Shown here piece by piece: positions 20,471-30,824 of a stretch of DNA of 42,532 nucleotides; the first letter of the stretch is position 1; every line of letters begins with the position of its first letter. The notes beneath the pieces were generated by a model. It saw only the letters and a program-made list of their open reading frames with translations. It had not been told where the DNA came from and did not search any database. This DNA is from Fomitopsis serialis (Eukaryota > Basidiomycota > Agaricomycetes > Polyporales > Fomitopsidaceae), in NCBI RefSeq assembly GCF_022376445.1, contig NW_025955301.1, positions 1 through 42,532 of the forward strand, given 5' to 3'. Made by a program: the position numbers and the translations under genes.

Positions 20471-22258
20471 ATGACGATCACCCCAACCTCGAGTCCCAGA
20501 GTCTCGGTACCCAAGACGCCGAGAACTCAAACGGAACTATCTCCGGCGCCCAAAATGGATCTCAAAGCGACCGCCAAGGAGAAAATCGAGCTCCTCCACG
20601 TACCGTCGTCCCTGCTCAACGGCGGCGTCATCCTCGACCGAAAGAAGGACAACTGGTACGATTGGAAGACCTACATCGAGAACTCCCTGAAGATCTGCTT
20701 CGCTTGGGGCTATCTGTCTGGTGAACAAGTCGCTCCCTCTGTCGACGACGACCCCAGCTCTGTCACCAACTTCCGGCGGAACGAGCAAGTTATCATCGCC
20801 TTACTCAGCTCGAAGGCCGCGAGGGAAGAGCAGCGCTTCATTGCCGGATTCATCGACGCACGCGCCTTATGGGTCGCCCTCTGTGCTCGCCACGAGAAAC
20901 AGCCCGGCGCATATGCCCAGGTTCGTCTCCTCCAAGACTTCCTCGCTTGTCGCTACACAGCCGAGGAGCACTTCTCGGAGACGACCATGCGCCTCCAAGA
21001 GTTGGCCGAGCGCATCTTCCACATAGGCATCCCGAACCTCGAGGTCTTCATGACCATAGGCATGCTCAACTCGATGAACGGTTACCTCACGCACCTTCAA
21101 TCGCAGGTCGGTTCGTCGCTCACGGCATCGGCCACCTCGGGCATTCCGTACACCTCCGTCGACATCGCCGCTCGCCTTGACCTCGAGCAGCGAATCCTCA
21201 CCGACAGCAAGGCGTCCTCATCAGCCACCGCTCTCGCCGCCTATTCCAAGCCGGGCAAGTCGACCTCATCGCAGAAGACTTGCACCAACGCCAAGTGCCC
21301 GCGCCCGAATGGGCATACTGCTCCGGAGTGCTGGGCCCCCGGTGGCGGCATGGAGGGTCGTCGCGAGGAAGTGCTCGCAAACAAAAGGAAGGGCAAGGGT
21401 CCTGGTAAGCCTGCCGTCTTTAACGCTCCCGACCGCGACAAGCAAGGTCGCGCGTACATCGTTGACGGCAAGACCGGCCACGCCTATCTCTTGAGTACGG
21501 TCCCGCCCTCGGCCACATCGACCTCGGAACCGTCTTCGGCGGATACCACCTCCGAGACTGACTTCGTTGGGCTTGCGACTGACACGTCCCCGGAATGGCT
21601 CGCCTCCGTCTCTGTCCCGGCGGACCTCTTTGAGTATGAGTCCCTGGTCTCTGTTGAAGACGAGGAGTCGGTTTCGCTCAACTGGTCTACCCACTCTCGC
21701 GCTCCTGCCGACCCTACCGCCTTCTCAGTGGCGCCGGTGCCTACGACGACTCGTCGTCTCTCCACTGAAGGGACTGAGCCTTTCGTGTTCGACTCTGGCG
21801 CGTCTACGCACTTGTCTCCTCGCAAGGCCGACTTCCATGACCTCCGCCCTATCTCTCCTCGCGGCATTCGTGGGGTGAGTGGATCGGTTATCTACGCTTG
21901 CGGCGTCGGCAAGGTACGCCTGCACATCGGTCGCGGCGCGTCGATCCTTCTCGAGGATGTCCTCTATGTGCCTCAGGCCACTGTTCGGCTCGTCAGCATC
22001 TCGTCTCTCTGCGCGTCTGCGGCTCGCTACTCGGTGCTCTTCTCTAGTGCCGGTGTTCGCATTCTCAAACCGGGCGGGGCTGTCATCGCTACCGGTACTT
22101 TAACGTCCAAGCGCCTCTACTCTCTCGACGGCGCCTCTCCCTCCACCGAACATGCCTTGTATGCAGGCCGTGTGCCGACGCTCGATGTGTGGCACCGCCG
22201 CCTCGGACATGTCATCATCGTACGATTCACGACATGGCACGCTTCGGATCCGCTATAG
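20471..22258 (+). CDS. copia Gag and protease, start of integrase
   Basis: Polyprotein front of the copia element. The first part is a Gag of the UBN2/copia type (WYDWKTYIENSLKICFAWG near the start, later LARYTAEEH-like helices). A zinc knuckle follows with spacing Cx4Cx5Hx4C at about residues 274-290 (CTNAKCPRPNGHTAPEC). Next is an aspartic protease with the active-site motif FVFDSGASTHLS (about residue 437). The pre-integrase segment ends WHRRLGHV at about 22208. After that the frame is scrambled to a TAG at 22256-22258. The ATG at 20471 is the first in frame after the leader. The downstream polymerase resumes in the same frame (see 22205-25264), so the original product was a single polyprotein. 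Confidence 0.85.
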   Translation: MTITPTSSPRVSVPKTPRTQTELSPAPKMDLKATAKEKIELLHVPSSLLNGGVILDRKKDNWYDWKTYIENSLKICFAWGYLSGEQVAPSVDDDPSSVTNFRRNEQVIIALLSSKAAREEQRFIAGFIDARALWVALCARHEKQPGAYAQVRLLQDFLACRYTAEEHFSETTMRLQELAERIFHIGIPNLEVFMTIGMLNSMNGYLTHLQSQVGSSLTASATSGIPYTSVDIAARLDLEQRILTDSKASSSATALAAYSKPGKSTSSQKTCTNAKCPRPNGHTAPECWAPGGGMEGRREEVLANKRKGKGPGKPAVFNAPDRDKQGRAYIVDGKTGHAYLLSTVPPSATSTSEPSSADTTSETDFVGLATDTSPEWLASVSVPADLFEYESLVSVEDEESVSLNWSTHSRAPADPTAFSVAPVPTTTRRLSTEGTEPFVFDSGASTHLSPRKADFHDLRPISPRGIRGVSGSVIYACGVGKVRLHIGRGASILLEDVLYVPQATVRLVSISSLCASAARYSVLFSSAGVRILKPGGAVIATGTLTSKRLYSLDGASPSTEHALYAGRVPTLDVWHRRLGHVIIVRFTTWHASDPL

Positions 22259-25200
22259 GTATGCCTATCGTCCTATCTCCACCTGCAAATGTGAACATTG
22301 CATTCTTGGTAAACAGACCAGAACTGCAGTTCCTAAGGTGCGAGTGGGGGAGAAAGCAAAGCGGGTTCTTGGCACTGTGTTCGTAGATGTACAAGGGCAG
22401 CAGGATGTTCGTTCCGCTCTGGGGAACCTTTATTCAATGATATTCTCGACGACTTCACGTCTCACACCTGGGCCATCCCCGTGCCATCCAAGGTCATCCT
22501 CGAGCGATTCAAGGCTTGGGTCCTTGCTCGCGAGGTCGAGACGGGCGAGCGTCTGGGCGTCGTCCAGATTGACAATGGGGAACTTCTGTCGAACGACTTC
22601 AAGGCATGGATCGAGGGCCGCGGTTCTCAATGGCGCACAACGGCGCCTCACACGTCCGCTCAGAATGGTCGTATTGAACGTTTCCACCGCACTCTCATGG
22701 ACCGTGCCCGGGCGATGCGCTTGGCGGCTGCTGCTCCGGCGAACCGTTGGGACGAGTTTCTCGTCACCGCTAATTACCTGTCGGTGCGCACCCCCTCTCG
22801 TTCTTTGCCTCCAGGTGTCACACCGTATGAGATGTGGCATAAGAAGAAGCCGGACCTGTCGCATTTGCGGGAGATAGGTTGTCGGGCCTTCGTGCTCATC
22901 CAGAATCGGCATAACCCTAAGATTTATGAACGCTCCGTCGAGTGTGTTCTCATCGGCTACGGGCAGCACTCGAAGACCTACCGGCTGTACCACCGCGCGA
23001 CTCACAAGGTCGTGGAGTCGTTCCATGTTGCATTCATTGAATCACACGAGACGTCTCCGACACTATCCTCCCCGGCCTCACGGCCTGTCGCGCAGGTCGC
23101 GCCTTCTATGTCTCCTCAGGCTGTGTCTCCCATTGCTGCGCCTCTCGACGTTCTCGACGATGATCCGCCGCCTCCCTCCTTGTCTGGCACCCATGCGGCC
23201 CCGGCCTCTCTTCCTTCCGCTCCGCCTCTGCCAGCTGAGGCGCCTCCTGTGCCGCCGCCTCTCGCTCCTGTGCCGCCGCCTCTCGCTCCTGTGCCACCGC
23301 CTCTCGCTCCCGTGCCGCCGCCTCTCGCTCCCGTGCGTCGATCTTCGCGTCTGCCTCTGCTGACCCAGAAGAAGGCTGCCGCGGACGGTGTCCCTTTCAT
23401 CTCGCGCCTGGACCGCACGCTGGGCCAGATACGCTCCGCGGCGCCTCGCCGGGTTTCCTCCTCGGGCATTCCTGCCCCGGCCTCTCCGGTGTCGCGCGCA
23501 GTCGCTGCCCCTCTGGGGCTACTGCATGCTGCTCCCGCGCCCCCTCCCGACTTCGCTGTTGGTGACCCGCCCGTCGACGCCACGCCGGACGTCGAGTCTG
23601 TGCTCGCGGCGTTGGCCGGGGACGATGTGTTGCCACTCAACGTTGAATATCCTGGGGACCCGGCCACTTTGGCCGAGGCAGAGGCGTCGCCTTTTCGCGA
23701 GGAGTGGCGTGCCGCGTTGCGCGATGAGCTGCAGTCCATCAAGGACCTGGGCGTGTACCGCCTCATTCCTCGAGCTCAGGTGCCGGCCGGGCGTCGCGTC
23801 ATGAAGGGTAAACCTGTTTTTCGCTTGAAGCGTAATGAGAACGGGGACCCGGTGCGCTTCAAGGCTCGATGGGTCGCGAAGGGTTTTCAACAGGTCTACG
23901 GGCAGGACTACAACCGGACCTCCTCACCTACCATGCGCATGGAGTCCTTCCGCGCTCTCCTCCACCTTGCCGCCTCCCTCGATTGGGAAGTAGAGCAGCT
24001 TGATGTGAAGACCGCGTTCCTCTATGGGATCCTTCCCGAGGACGAGTACTGCTACATGGAGCAGCCGCACGGCTTCGAGGAGCCGGGCAAGGAGGATTGG
24101 GTTTGGGAACTGGTGCGTGGTATTTATGGGACGAAGCAGGGCAGTCGTACGTGGAACGACACGATGAACGCGCATCTGCTGAGCATCTGCTTCACGCGTT
24201 TGCCCTGTGAATATTGTGTCTACTACCGCAAGTCGGCAAAGGGCACTGTTCTCACCGGCGTCCATGTCGACGACTTCCTGCTGACAGCTAGCTCGGCTGC
24301 GGCTAAGGAGGAGTTTAAGGACGACCTCCGTCGTGTCTGGAAAATCGCGGACTTGGGTGAGGCACATTTCTGCGTCGGCATTCAAATTGACCGCGATCGC
24401 GCTCGCCGGTCCGTGGCTATCTCGCAGACTGCCTTGATTGACAAGATCATCAAGCAGTTTCGTCTAGATGGCCCCGACTGCGCGCCGGTCTCTACGCCCA
24501 TGGAAGCCGGCCTCCGCCTCTCGCGCGCTCAGCATTCTCCGAAGACGCCTGCGGCAAAAGAACGCGCCGCTCGCTTGCCCTATCGCTCTCTCATCGGCTG
24601 TCTAATGTACCTCGCCATCGGGACGCGTCCGGACATCGCCCTCGCCATCCAGCATCTCAGCCAATTCCTCGACTGTTACGCCGAGATCCACTGGGAGGCT
24701 GCGAAACGCGTTGTGCGTTACCTCAAGGGGACCCGGCACTTCCGTCTGCACCTCGGCGGCGCCGATGTCGCCAATCTGAATGGGTACGCGGATGCGAGTC
24801 ACGCCAGCTGCATCGACACTCGGCGTTCTACCGGTGGCTATTGCTGGAACCTGGGCTCCGGCATTATCTCTTGGTCGGCGCGCAAGCAACCCACTGTCTC
24901 TACGTCCACTACCGAGGCTGAATACATCGCGGCTGCCGAATCGGCGAAGGAAGGGGTATGGCTTCGCTTCTTGCTGGACGGTCTCGGCTTCTCCCAGCCT
25001 GCCGCATCGCTCATGCGCGTCGACAGCACGAGCGCGATCACTCTCTCCGCTGACTCTACGTTCCACTCTCGCGTCAAGCACATCGACATCAAATGGCACT
25101 ATCTGCGCGAGGTGGTGACGGACAAACGAATCGTCATCCAGCATGTCCCCTCCCATCTCAATGTCGCCGACGCCTTCACGAAACCTCTTGAATGGAAGCC

Positions 25201-25264
25201 GTTCCAGATGCTGCGTGGTCTTATGGGCCTCCGGCCTCCATGCGAGGAGGAGTCTTCACGGTGA
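22205..25264 (+). pseudogene. copia integrase, reverse transcriptase and RNase H (frameshifted junction)
   Basis: The integrase front (HRTIHDMARFGSAIGMPI, then CEHCILGKQTRT, the H2C2 zinc region) is spread over three frames between 22208 and 22440 by three net -1 changes, which together restore the starting frame. From 22441 the frame is intact. It reads an integrase core with VQIDNGELL and the Glu in QNGRIERFHRTLMD, a Pro-rich linker, then reverse transcriptase with LDVKTAFLYGIL and the active-site block GVHVDDFLLT (about 24265). RNase H follows with YADASHASCIDTRRSTGGY, STTEAEYIAAAESAKEG and HVPSHLNVADAFTKPL. The stop is at 25262-25264. This copy should not make a full polyprotein unless the three changes are assembly errors. 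Confidence 0.9.
23246..23329 (+). repeat. Four tandem 21-bp units encoding PVPPPLA
   Basis: In-frame minisatellite in the linker between integrase and reverse transcriptase. Each unit encodes PVPPPLA. Length variation here would not disturb the frame. Confidence 0.85.
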
Positions 25265-25523
25265 GGAGGAGTTCCTCGAGAGGAGGAGTCTTTTCTTCCC
25301 TTTCTCTTTCATCTCGCCATGCATATTTTTCGCGTCACCCGCTCTTCATATCCTTACGATCCCACACGCCTTTCACTACGGTCTCTGTTTCACTTCATAG
25401 TGTTCCCTCATGGACTCATATCATTTCCTCATGCAATACCTACGATACATGCGACACCTTTTGATACTACATCCCCCTTACGTACCTCACGTACCCCCCG
25501 TCGTCTCTCTCGCCATTCGCGCC

Positions 25524-25532
25524 GAGGAGGAG
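25524..25532 (+). promoter_or_regulatory. Polypurine tract
   Basis: GAGGAGGAG directly precedes the 3' LTR, where plus-strand DNA synthesis would start. The same word with a following T occurs three more times just after the pol stop (about 25244, 25264 and 25281), so extra or older tracts are possible. Confidence 0.7.
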
Positions 25533-25789
25533 TGTTGAGGTCGCGCCGCGATCTCGATCTCCGCCACCGTGCACGTGACATACCGCCGGGGGTGGTTCGT
25601 CCGTTTCCGCCTCTCTCCCTCTTTCCTCAGTCGAAGTTGAACCACGACTGAGGTAAGCCCCCGCACACATACTATACGATACGTTCAGTAGCTAACTACC
25701 TAGCAGCGTCTGACCGAACGTCTAGGTAGATTAATCTCAGTCGAAGTTGAACCACGACTGAGCGTCTGACCGAACGTCTAGTCTCTACA
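25533..25789 (+). repeat. 3' LTR of the copia element, 257 bp
   Basis: Full-length LTR, one visible difference from the 5' LTR. It is followed directly by the target duplication TAAGA. Confidence 0.95.
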
Positions 25790-25794
25790 TAAGA

Positions 25795-26195
25795 CTGTAT
25801 AGATGTACAGCGAATGACTTGAGCTTGTGACGTGGACTAGCCTCTGTATTGTACACACCTGAGTGCCATGCATCTGAAGTACAACGTTCACAAGCATCGA
25901 TGGTCGCAAGCACGCGAACTCGAACAAGGCGCCCGGAACCGGCCATGTGACCTTTCGTCCTCCCGATTCGATGAAATCTCCGCTGAGAGTGGACGCCCCG
26001 GGAGTCAGGTATCTCTCTCATAACACAACTTGAAAGACAACGTGTCCCTGGGCCTGAAGGCCTGATGCATGATGATGCTGACGGCCACAGAGCCACGACT
26101 GGGAGGTGTCGGAAAGCAGCACCATACCGTGACTGACCTCAACATCCAGGACTCGTACGCTTGCAAAAACGATTGCCGGCGGACCGTGTGGCCAG
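25795..26195. other. Remnant of the duplicated F-box flank between two insertions
   Basis: This 400-bp piece aligns with about 37933-38324 downstream of the empty copia site in the second copy of the segmental duplication. It is therefore native DNA caught between the copia element and the palindromic element. No gene is visible in it. Confidence 0.7.
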
Positions 26196-28033
26196 CACCG
26201 GGCGAGAGTCGGAATCTTTCGTCCCGAAAGATTGGAAAAAGAGTTTGAATCTTTTTACCCATATTTGGTATGAATGATTAGTAATATGATTGCAAACATT
26301 ATGTTCGATCATTGTGTGCACAATATTGGAGACAGATTCCTAAAAAGATTGTAGACATTGTTTTGAATCATTCTGTGTGCAGTATTGAAGACAGATTGGT
26401 GTAAAGATTGGAAATGAGTTTTGGTCATAACATCTCTGATCTTTCAATGTAGAAGCTTGCAGAAAGTTCTCAGATGCAGAATGAATATTTTGGGCCAAAT
26501 TGATTGTGAACAGACATCAAAAGGATTGCAGAGTGATAAGTTACAATCTTGTTTCTCCATAATCACATCATGTAATATTGACAAATGATTGTGACAGGCT
26601 TCACAATCCTCCATGTCTAATGTATTCCAAAGGTCTTTCAAAGGAAGTTTTGAGTTCTGTGAATACTGTCTTTTAGGTATGAAAGATTGGAAAGTATGAT
26701 TGCAATCCTATCACAGCACATGTGTGCAGAAAGATGGTGATAGGATTAGAATGCAATTTTGAAGCTTGTGTCTCTGATTGAAGTGTAACATTGTTCATGA
26801 TCTCTCCACAAACTCTTCTCCTGAAATATTGGGAACATTGTACTCAAGATTTGGGCATGAAGTATTGGAAATAGATAGCAGTGGCACACCTAGCTGCAGT
26901 GTACCCTCTCAATTCCAACAGCTCACATGAAGAGATACATGAAGTATTGTGACCATGGGGGTGACAAATCATGTTTGTGATCTTTCAGGGAACAAAGATA
27001 GTGAATGAAAGTGTGCCACTCCTAAAAGATTGCAAACATGTGTGTGCCACTTGTGAAAGATTGCAAACAAATGGGTGCCACTCAGAGCAGATTGTAAAGA
27101 AATCAGTACTGATGCCATCTGGGACCAGCCTCTGCATATGTAAACATGGTCAATCACACTGGACTATGACTTGGATAGGCAGACAAGTCAATACAGTGAC
27201 AGGCTGACTAATATATGTAGTACATGTATATGTATAAAGCACATACACTGGATAGTACAGCCTGAACATTGGGACAATTAGTGGTGTTGCAGGTGATTGT
27301 ACAGTGTAATTGTACAAGGACATGTAACATGCTTGTACAACTGCCATGCATATGTATTGCTACTGTACAACTACCTGTGCAACTGTACAAGGAGTTGTAC
27401 AACTACTTGTACATCTACTTGTACATAACAACTTGTACAACTACTTGTACATCTACTTGTACAGGGACTTGTACAACTACCTGTGCAACTGTACAAAGAC
27501 TTGTACAGCTACTTGTACAAGGGCTGGTACAAGGGCTTGTACAACTACTTGTACAAGTAGTTGTACAACTACTTGTACAGTGACTTGTACAAGGGCTTGT
27601 ACAAAGGCTTGTACAAAGACTTGTACAAGGGCTTGTACATGGGATTTGTACAAGGACTTGTACAAGGGCTTGTACAAAGGCTTGTACAAAGACTTGTACA
27701 AGGGCTTGTACAAAGGCTTGTACAACTACTTGTACAACTACTTGTACAGGGACTTGTACAGGGACTTGTACATCTACTACGTGCAGTCACAGAGCAGTGC
27801 GAGCAGAACTCTGAGGCCGGGCAACGTACAGCACGACGCACACAGTGATCGTGAGCACGTAGGGCCAATTCGCTACATGCACAGACAGCCGATGGATGGA
27901 CAGCATGCGCGCGCAAGTGAGCAAGCAAGTGGGTGACAAGGCAGGTACAGGGCATGACAACGCCCAGCACGACACGGACACGGACAGTGACCATATGCAT
28001 ACAGGGTTAATACCCTGTGTGCAAACATGGCCG
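26196..28033 (+). repeat. Left terminal inverted repeat, 1,838 bp
   Basis: The outer 1 kb is AT-rich, unlike the rest of the window, and dense in GATTG words, often as AAAGATTG(G/C)AAA, mostly in one orientation. The inner part carries the TTGTACAA array and one or two copies of a GC-rich hairpin module. The repeat ends at GCAAACATGGCCG. Confidence 0.95.
27360..27777 (+). repeat. 12-bp tandem array with palindromic core TTGTACAA (left arm)
   Basis: About 30 or more units of the type CTTGTACAACTA or CTTGTACAAGGG follow each other, mostly every 12 bp. Scattered TGTACAA words extend out to about 27230. Because 12 is a multiple of 3, the array stays open in several frames on both strands and gives false Thr/Cys-, Leu/Tyr- or Val/Gln-rich proteins. 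Confidence 0.95.
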
Positions 28034-28091
28034 TCAGCAGGTGAACATGGCCATAGGCCTTCTTTAAAGGTTTGTGAATGTGCATGGCACA

Positions 28092-29957
28092 TAGTGCATT
28101 GCAGGGGTTCGGGTAACCCGCGAGGGTCGCAGGTAGGGGTACTCGCGGGTAGGGGTCCGGGTAGCGATTTCCGTACCCGCATACCCGCCCTGCCGGCGTG
28201 CGGGTACTGCCAAAAGAGGCAACCCCGCGAGCGCCCAAACTCGCGGGGCTCCCACAACCTGCCCCTCTCCTTCCACCCGGTCGACTCGCGCACGGCAGCC
28301 TCGGGCACAGCAACACTGCGCACACGCGTGCAGCGAGCACCCACGGCAAAGGCCCCGCGCGCGAACGCAGCCGACAAGACACCGCGAGCCCGGACGCAGC
28401 GACTAACGGACAGCAGGCGTAAACGACAAGCGGACGGTGGGGAAGGGCCCGGGTGCACGGCTGGCGGGGATGGGCGAGCGCGAGGACGAGGGCGAGAGAG
28501 AGCGCGAGGGCCAGCGCCAGGTGAGTCCAGGCACACGCGACTGGGCTCACTAACAGCAAGCACAGGGCGCGGTGACGTGCAGCCCGACGCGCACGACGAC
28601 CGCGAGCACGCAGGGCCAATGCCCTGCGTGTAGGCACGGCCGACGAACAAGCGGCAGGCGGGCGAGACGGCAGGCGGACGAGCGGGCGCACGGGCAAGCA
28701 GACGGGCGATCGCACGGGCAGACGAGCCGACGTATGGAAGAGCAGACAAGCCAACGCATGGACGAGCAGGCGAGCCGACGCATGGACGAGGAGACGAGCG
28801 GACGGGTGGGTGACTGGACAGGTGGGAGGGCTCGGCGATGGATGGGTAGGAAAGTGGAAAGACGGGCGGGTGACCGTTGGGCAACGGGTGGGTAATAGCG
28901 GACGAGCGGGCGAGGGACCAGGTGAGCGACAGCCCACACACCGACCACCAGCGCGCTGAGCGAATGCCCAGCACACAGGGATGACCGATGAACGCGCGCA
29001 CAAGCGAGCCGGCAGGGGACGAACGGGCAGGGGACGAGCGGGCGGGCCAGTGAGCAGGCAGACGGGCAGGTGGACGAGCGGACGAGCGGGGAAGGGGTGA
29101 GCACGGGGCGCGGCATCGTGCAGCACGACACGCACGACGACTGCGAACGCGCAGGGCGAGTGCCCAGCACGCAAGCACGGCCGACGAACGAATTGTGCGC
29201 GGGTGCGTGAAAGACGGAAGACGGCGACGGCATACAGGGCCGAGGCGTGCGCGACACGCCCACCGCGAGCGTGGAGGACGAATGTCCAGCACGCAGACGC
29301 GGTCGACGGACGAACGGGCACACACGCACACAGGCAGGCAGCCGGTCCGCCGAGGAGGCACACAACCGGGTGGGCGGGCGTGTACACAACCGGGCGGGCC
29401 CACAACTGGGCGGCGACGCACGCACGGCAACCGCGAGCGCGCAGGGCGAATGCCCAGCACGCAAGCGAGACCAACGAACGGGCCGCGCGGGCGAGCCACA
29501 AACAGGAGACAGACGGTGACGGTGGGCAGGGCCAGGGCGTGTACAACACACGCCAACTGCGAGCACGTAGGGCCAGCGCCCTGCGTGCAAACGCAGCCGA
29601 CGAGCGTGCCGCAAGTACGGGTACAACCAGGTGGGTGCGTGGGCGGATGGCGCGTACAGACCGGAAGGGTGCGGACGAAAGCGAGCGGACACTCCCATCT
29701 GCAGGTGAGGAAGACAGCGAGGACAGCGGGTATATCAGTGACCCACCCACTCGCCCGCTCGCCTGCACGCCCGCCCTTCCCCGCCTTCTTGCCTACACCC
29801 CCGCTCGCCCACCCATCCGCTCGCCCACCCGCTCACAGACCCGCGGACCCGCCGTACCCGCACGTGACCCGTACCCCCCGAGCGGGTCCGGTACCCGGGC
29901 GGGTACGGGTACGGGTAAGCCCCCGGACACCCGGGGGTTTACCCCTGCAATCCACTA
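28092..29957. mobile_element. Nested hAT-like non-autonomous element
   Basis: Ends TAGTGCATTGCAGGGGT and, inverted, TAGTGGATTGCAGGGGT (16 of 17 match) are flanked by the 8-bp duplication ATGGCACA (28084-28091 and 29958-29965). An 8-bp duplication and TIRs beginning TAGNG are typical of the hAT superfamily. The 1,866-bp body is very GC-rich, with GGGTACCCG-like words near both ends and several copies of a hairpin module. No transposase domain is seen; the long minus-strand open frames are low-complexity Arg/Pro/Ala/Ser translations. Confidence 0.7.
28607..28630. other. Perfect 10-bp-stem hairpin in an iterated module
   Basis: CACGCAGGGC and GCCCTGCGTG are separated by CAAT. Related copies of the surrounding module (CAGCACGACGCACGACGAC before it, GGCCGACGAACG after it) occur near 27840, 27975, 28950, 29120, 29260, 29425 and 29550. 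They also occur in inverted orientation near 33000-33300. Confidence 0.75.
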
Positions 29958-30007
29958 ATGGCACATCAATGACAATTCTTCTGACCATCTTCACGATAAG
30001 GCTATAG

Positions 30008-30382
30008 AGCTCGACTAGTACGACCCAGGCTCCCGACCCGGGCTTTCTCGATCACATCACCAAATATTGTGATGGCACCGGTACCACCAGATGGCTGTTG
30101 CGCGAACGCAAGGTCCTGCGCTTTGTCCCATTTGGCTCACCACTCAATAAGGATCCGACCGAGGCGGGCGACTTAAGCTTACTGGGTACTAGCACCGGCG
30201 ATGTGGCTACACCGTTTGAGCCATCAATTGAGGCCGCAGTACAATCGATATTGACCCGTTAGGCGGAGCTGTCATTGACTGCCATCCCGACGCGAGGCAT
30301 TCGTGCCGTCCCACTAGCCCGAGTGCGCAAGCCTGAGCACAATAACCGAGCGCAGTCGGAGGAAGAGGGACAGAACAAATGA
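30008..30382 (+). pseudogene. Orphan coding fragment of unknown origin
   Basis: After an acceptor-like CTATAG the frame reads 84 codons (including DPGFLDHITKYCDG, WLLRERKVLRFVPFGSPL and PFEPSIEAAVQSILTR), an in-frame TAG (30260-30262), and 39 more protein-like codons (AELSLTAIPTRGIRAVPLAR and onward) to a TGA at 30380. There is no start codon and no upstream exon, so it looks like the end of a gene captured by, or left over from, the palindromic element. I do not recognise it; it could be the last exon of a lost transposase. Confidence 0.45.
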
Positions 30383-30758
30383 CGGGTAGGAGTGGTGAAC
30401 GAAGAGACAGGAAAGCAGAGGCGTGAAACCCAAGGTCGGTCGTTTTTAGCATTCCTACTGACGGCTTCTGTTTTCAGTCACCATGCTCAAGCAAATGCAT
30501 TGACAAGCAACAACTTGCAGTGCCTATTTGTCCGCCAGTCCCGCCAGTCCGTGCCCGCCCTCGCCCTCTTTGCTTGCACGCCCGCCCGCGCGCTCTCCCC
30601 GTCTCCTTTGCTCAGCTTACGCGCCCGCCTGCTTTGTTCGCCCACCTGTTGAATGGCCCGCCCGCCCTGCCTCACATTGCAGCCCATTCCCATCCTTCTC
30701 CCTGGCTCGCCCTCGCCCTTTCGCTGTCGCCCTCTTGCTTGCCCGCTTATCCTCTCGC

Positions 30759-30824
30759 GCCTACCTGCTTGCACTCTCGTGCCTACCTGCTTGCACTCTC
30801 GTGCCTACCTGCTTGCACTCTCGT
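30759..30824. repeat. Three tandem 22-bp units in a C/T-rich tract
   Basis: The unit GCCTACCTGCTTGCACTCTC(GT) is repeated three times exactly. The surrounding 30540-30850 is a looser C/T-rich low-complexity tract. Confidence 0.75.

Larger units (their letters stand above)
19888..25794 (+). mobile_element. Ty1/copia LTR retrotransposon, recent, with duplicated 5' end
   Basis: Element of 5,897 bp (19893-25789) flanked by the 5-bp target duplication TAAGA (19888-19892 and 25790-25794). The outer LTRs are 257 bp, start TGTTG and end CTACA, and differ at one position that I could see (19905), so the insertion is young. The gene order is gag, protease, integrase, reverse transcriptase, RNase H, which defines Ty1/copia. 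The 5' end is unusual: full LTR, 29-bp primer-site segment, a second LTR shortened by 110 bp, and the same 29 bp again. The unoccupied site survives at 37928-37932 in the duplicated segment. Confidence 0.95.

Noticed and set aside
27360..27777. Possible CRISPR-like array
   Set aside because: The repeats are contiguous 12-mers without unique spacers of constant length, and the genome is eukaryotic.
27346..27936. Open frame with Thr-Cys or Tyr-Leu-Tyr repeats and its mirror at 33205-33795
   Set aside because: It is the translation of the 12-bp TTGTACAA array, which is open in several frames on both strands.
27787..29768. Very long minus-strand open frames (about 590 and 630 codons) inside the palindromic element
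   Set aside because: They are Arg/Pro/Ala/Ser/Cys-rich, overlap each other in different frames, cross the border of the nested hAT-like element and come from GC-rich repeats. No domain is visible.
29195..30007. Plus-strand open frames of about 250-270 codons
   Set aside because: Low-complexity Arg/Thr/Gly-rich translations of the repeated module; they run through the end of the hAT-like element.
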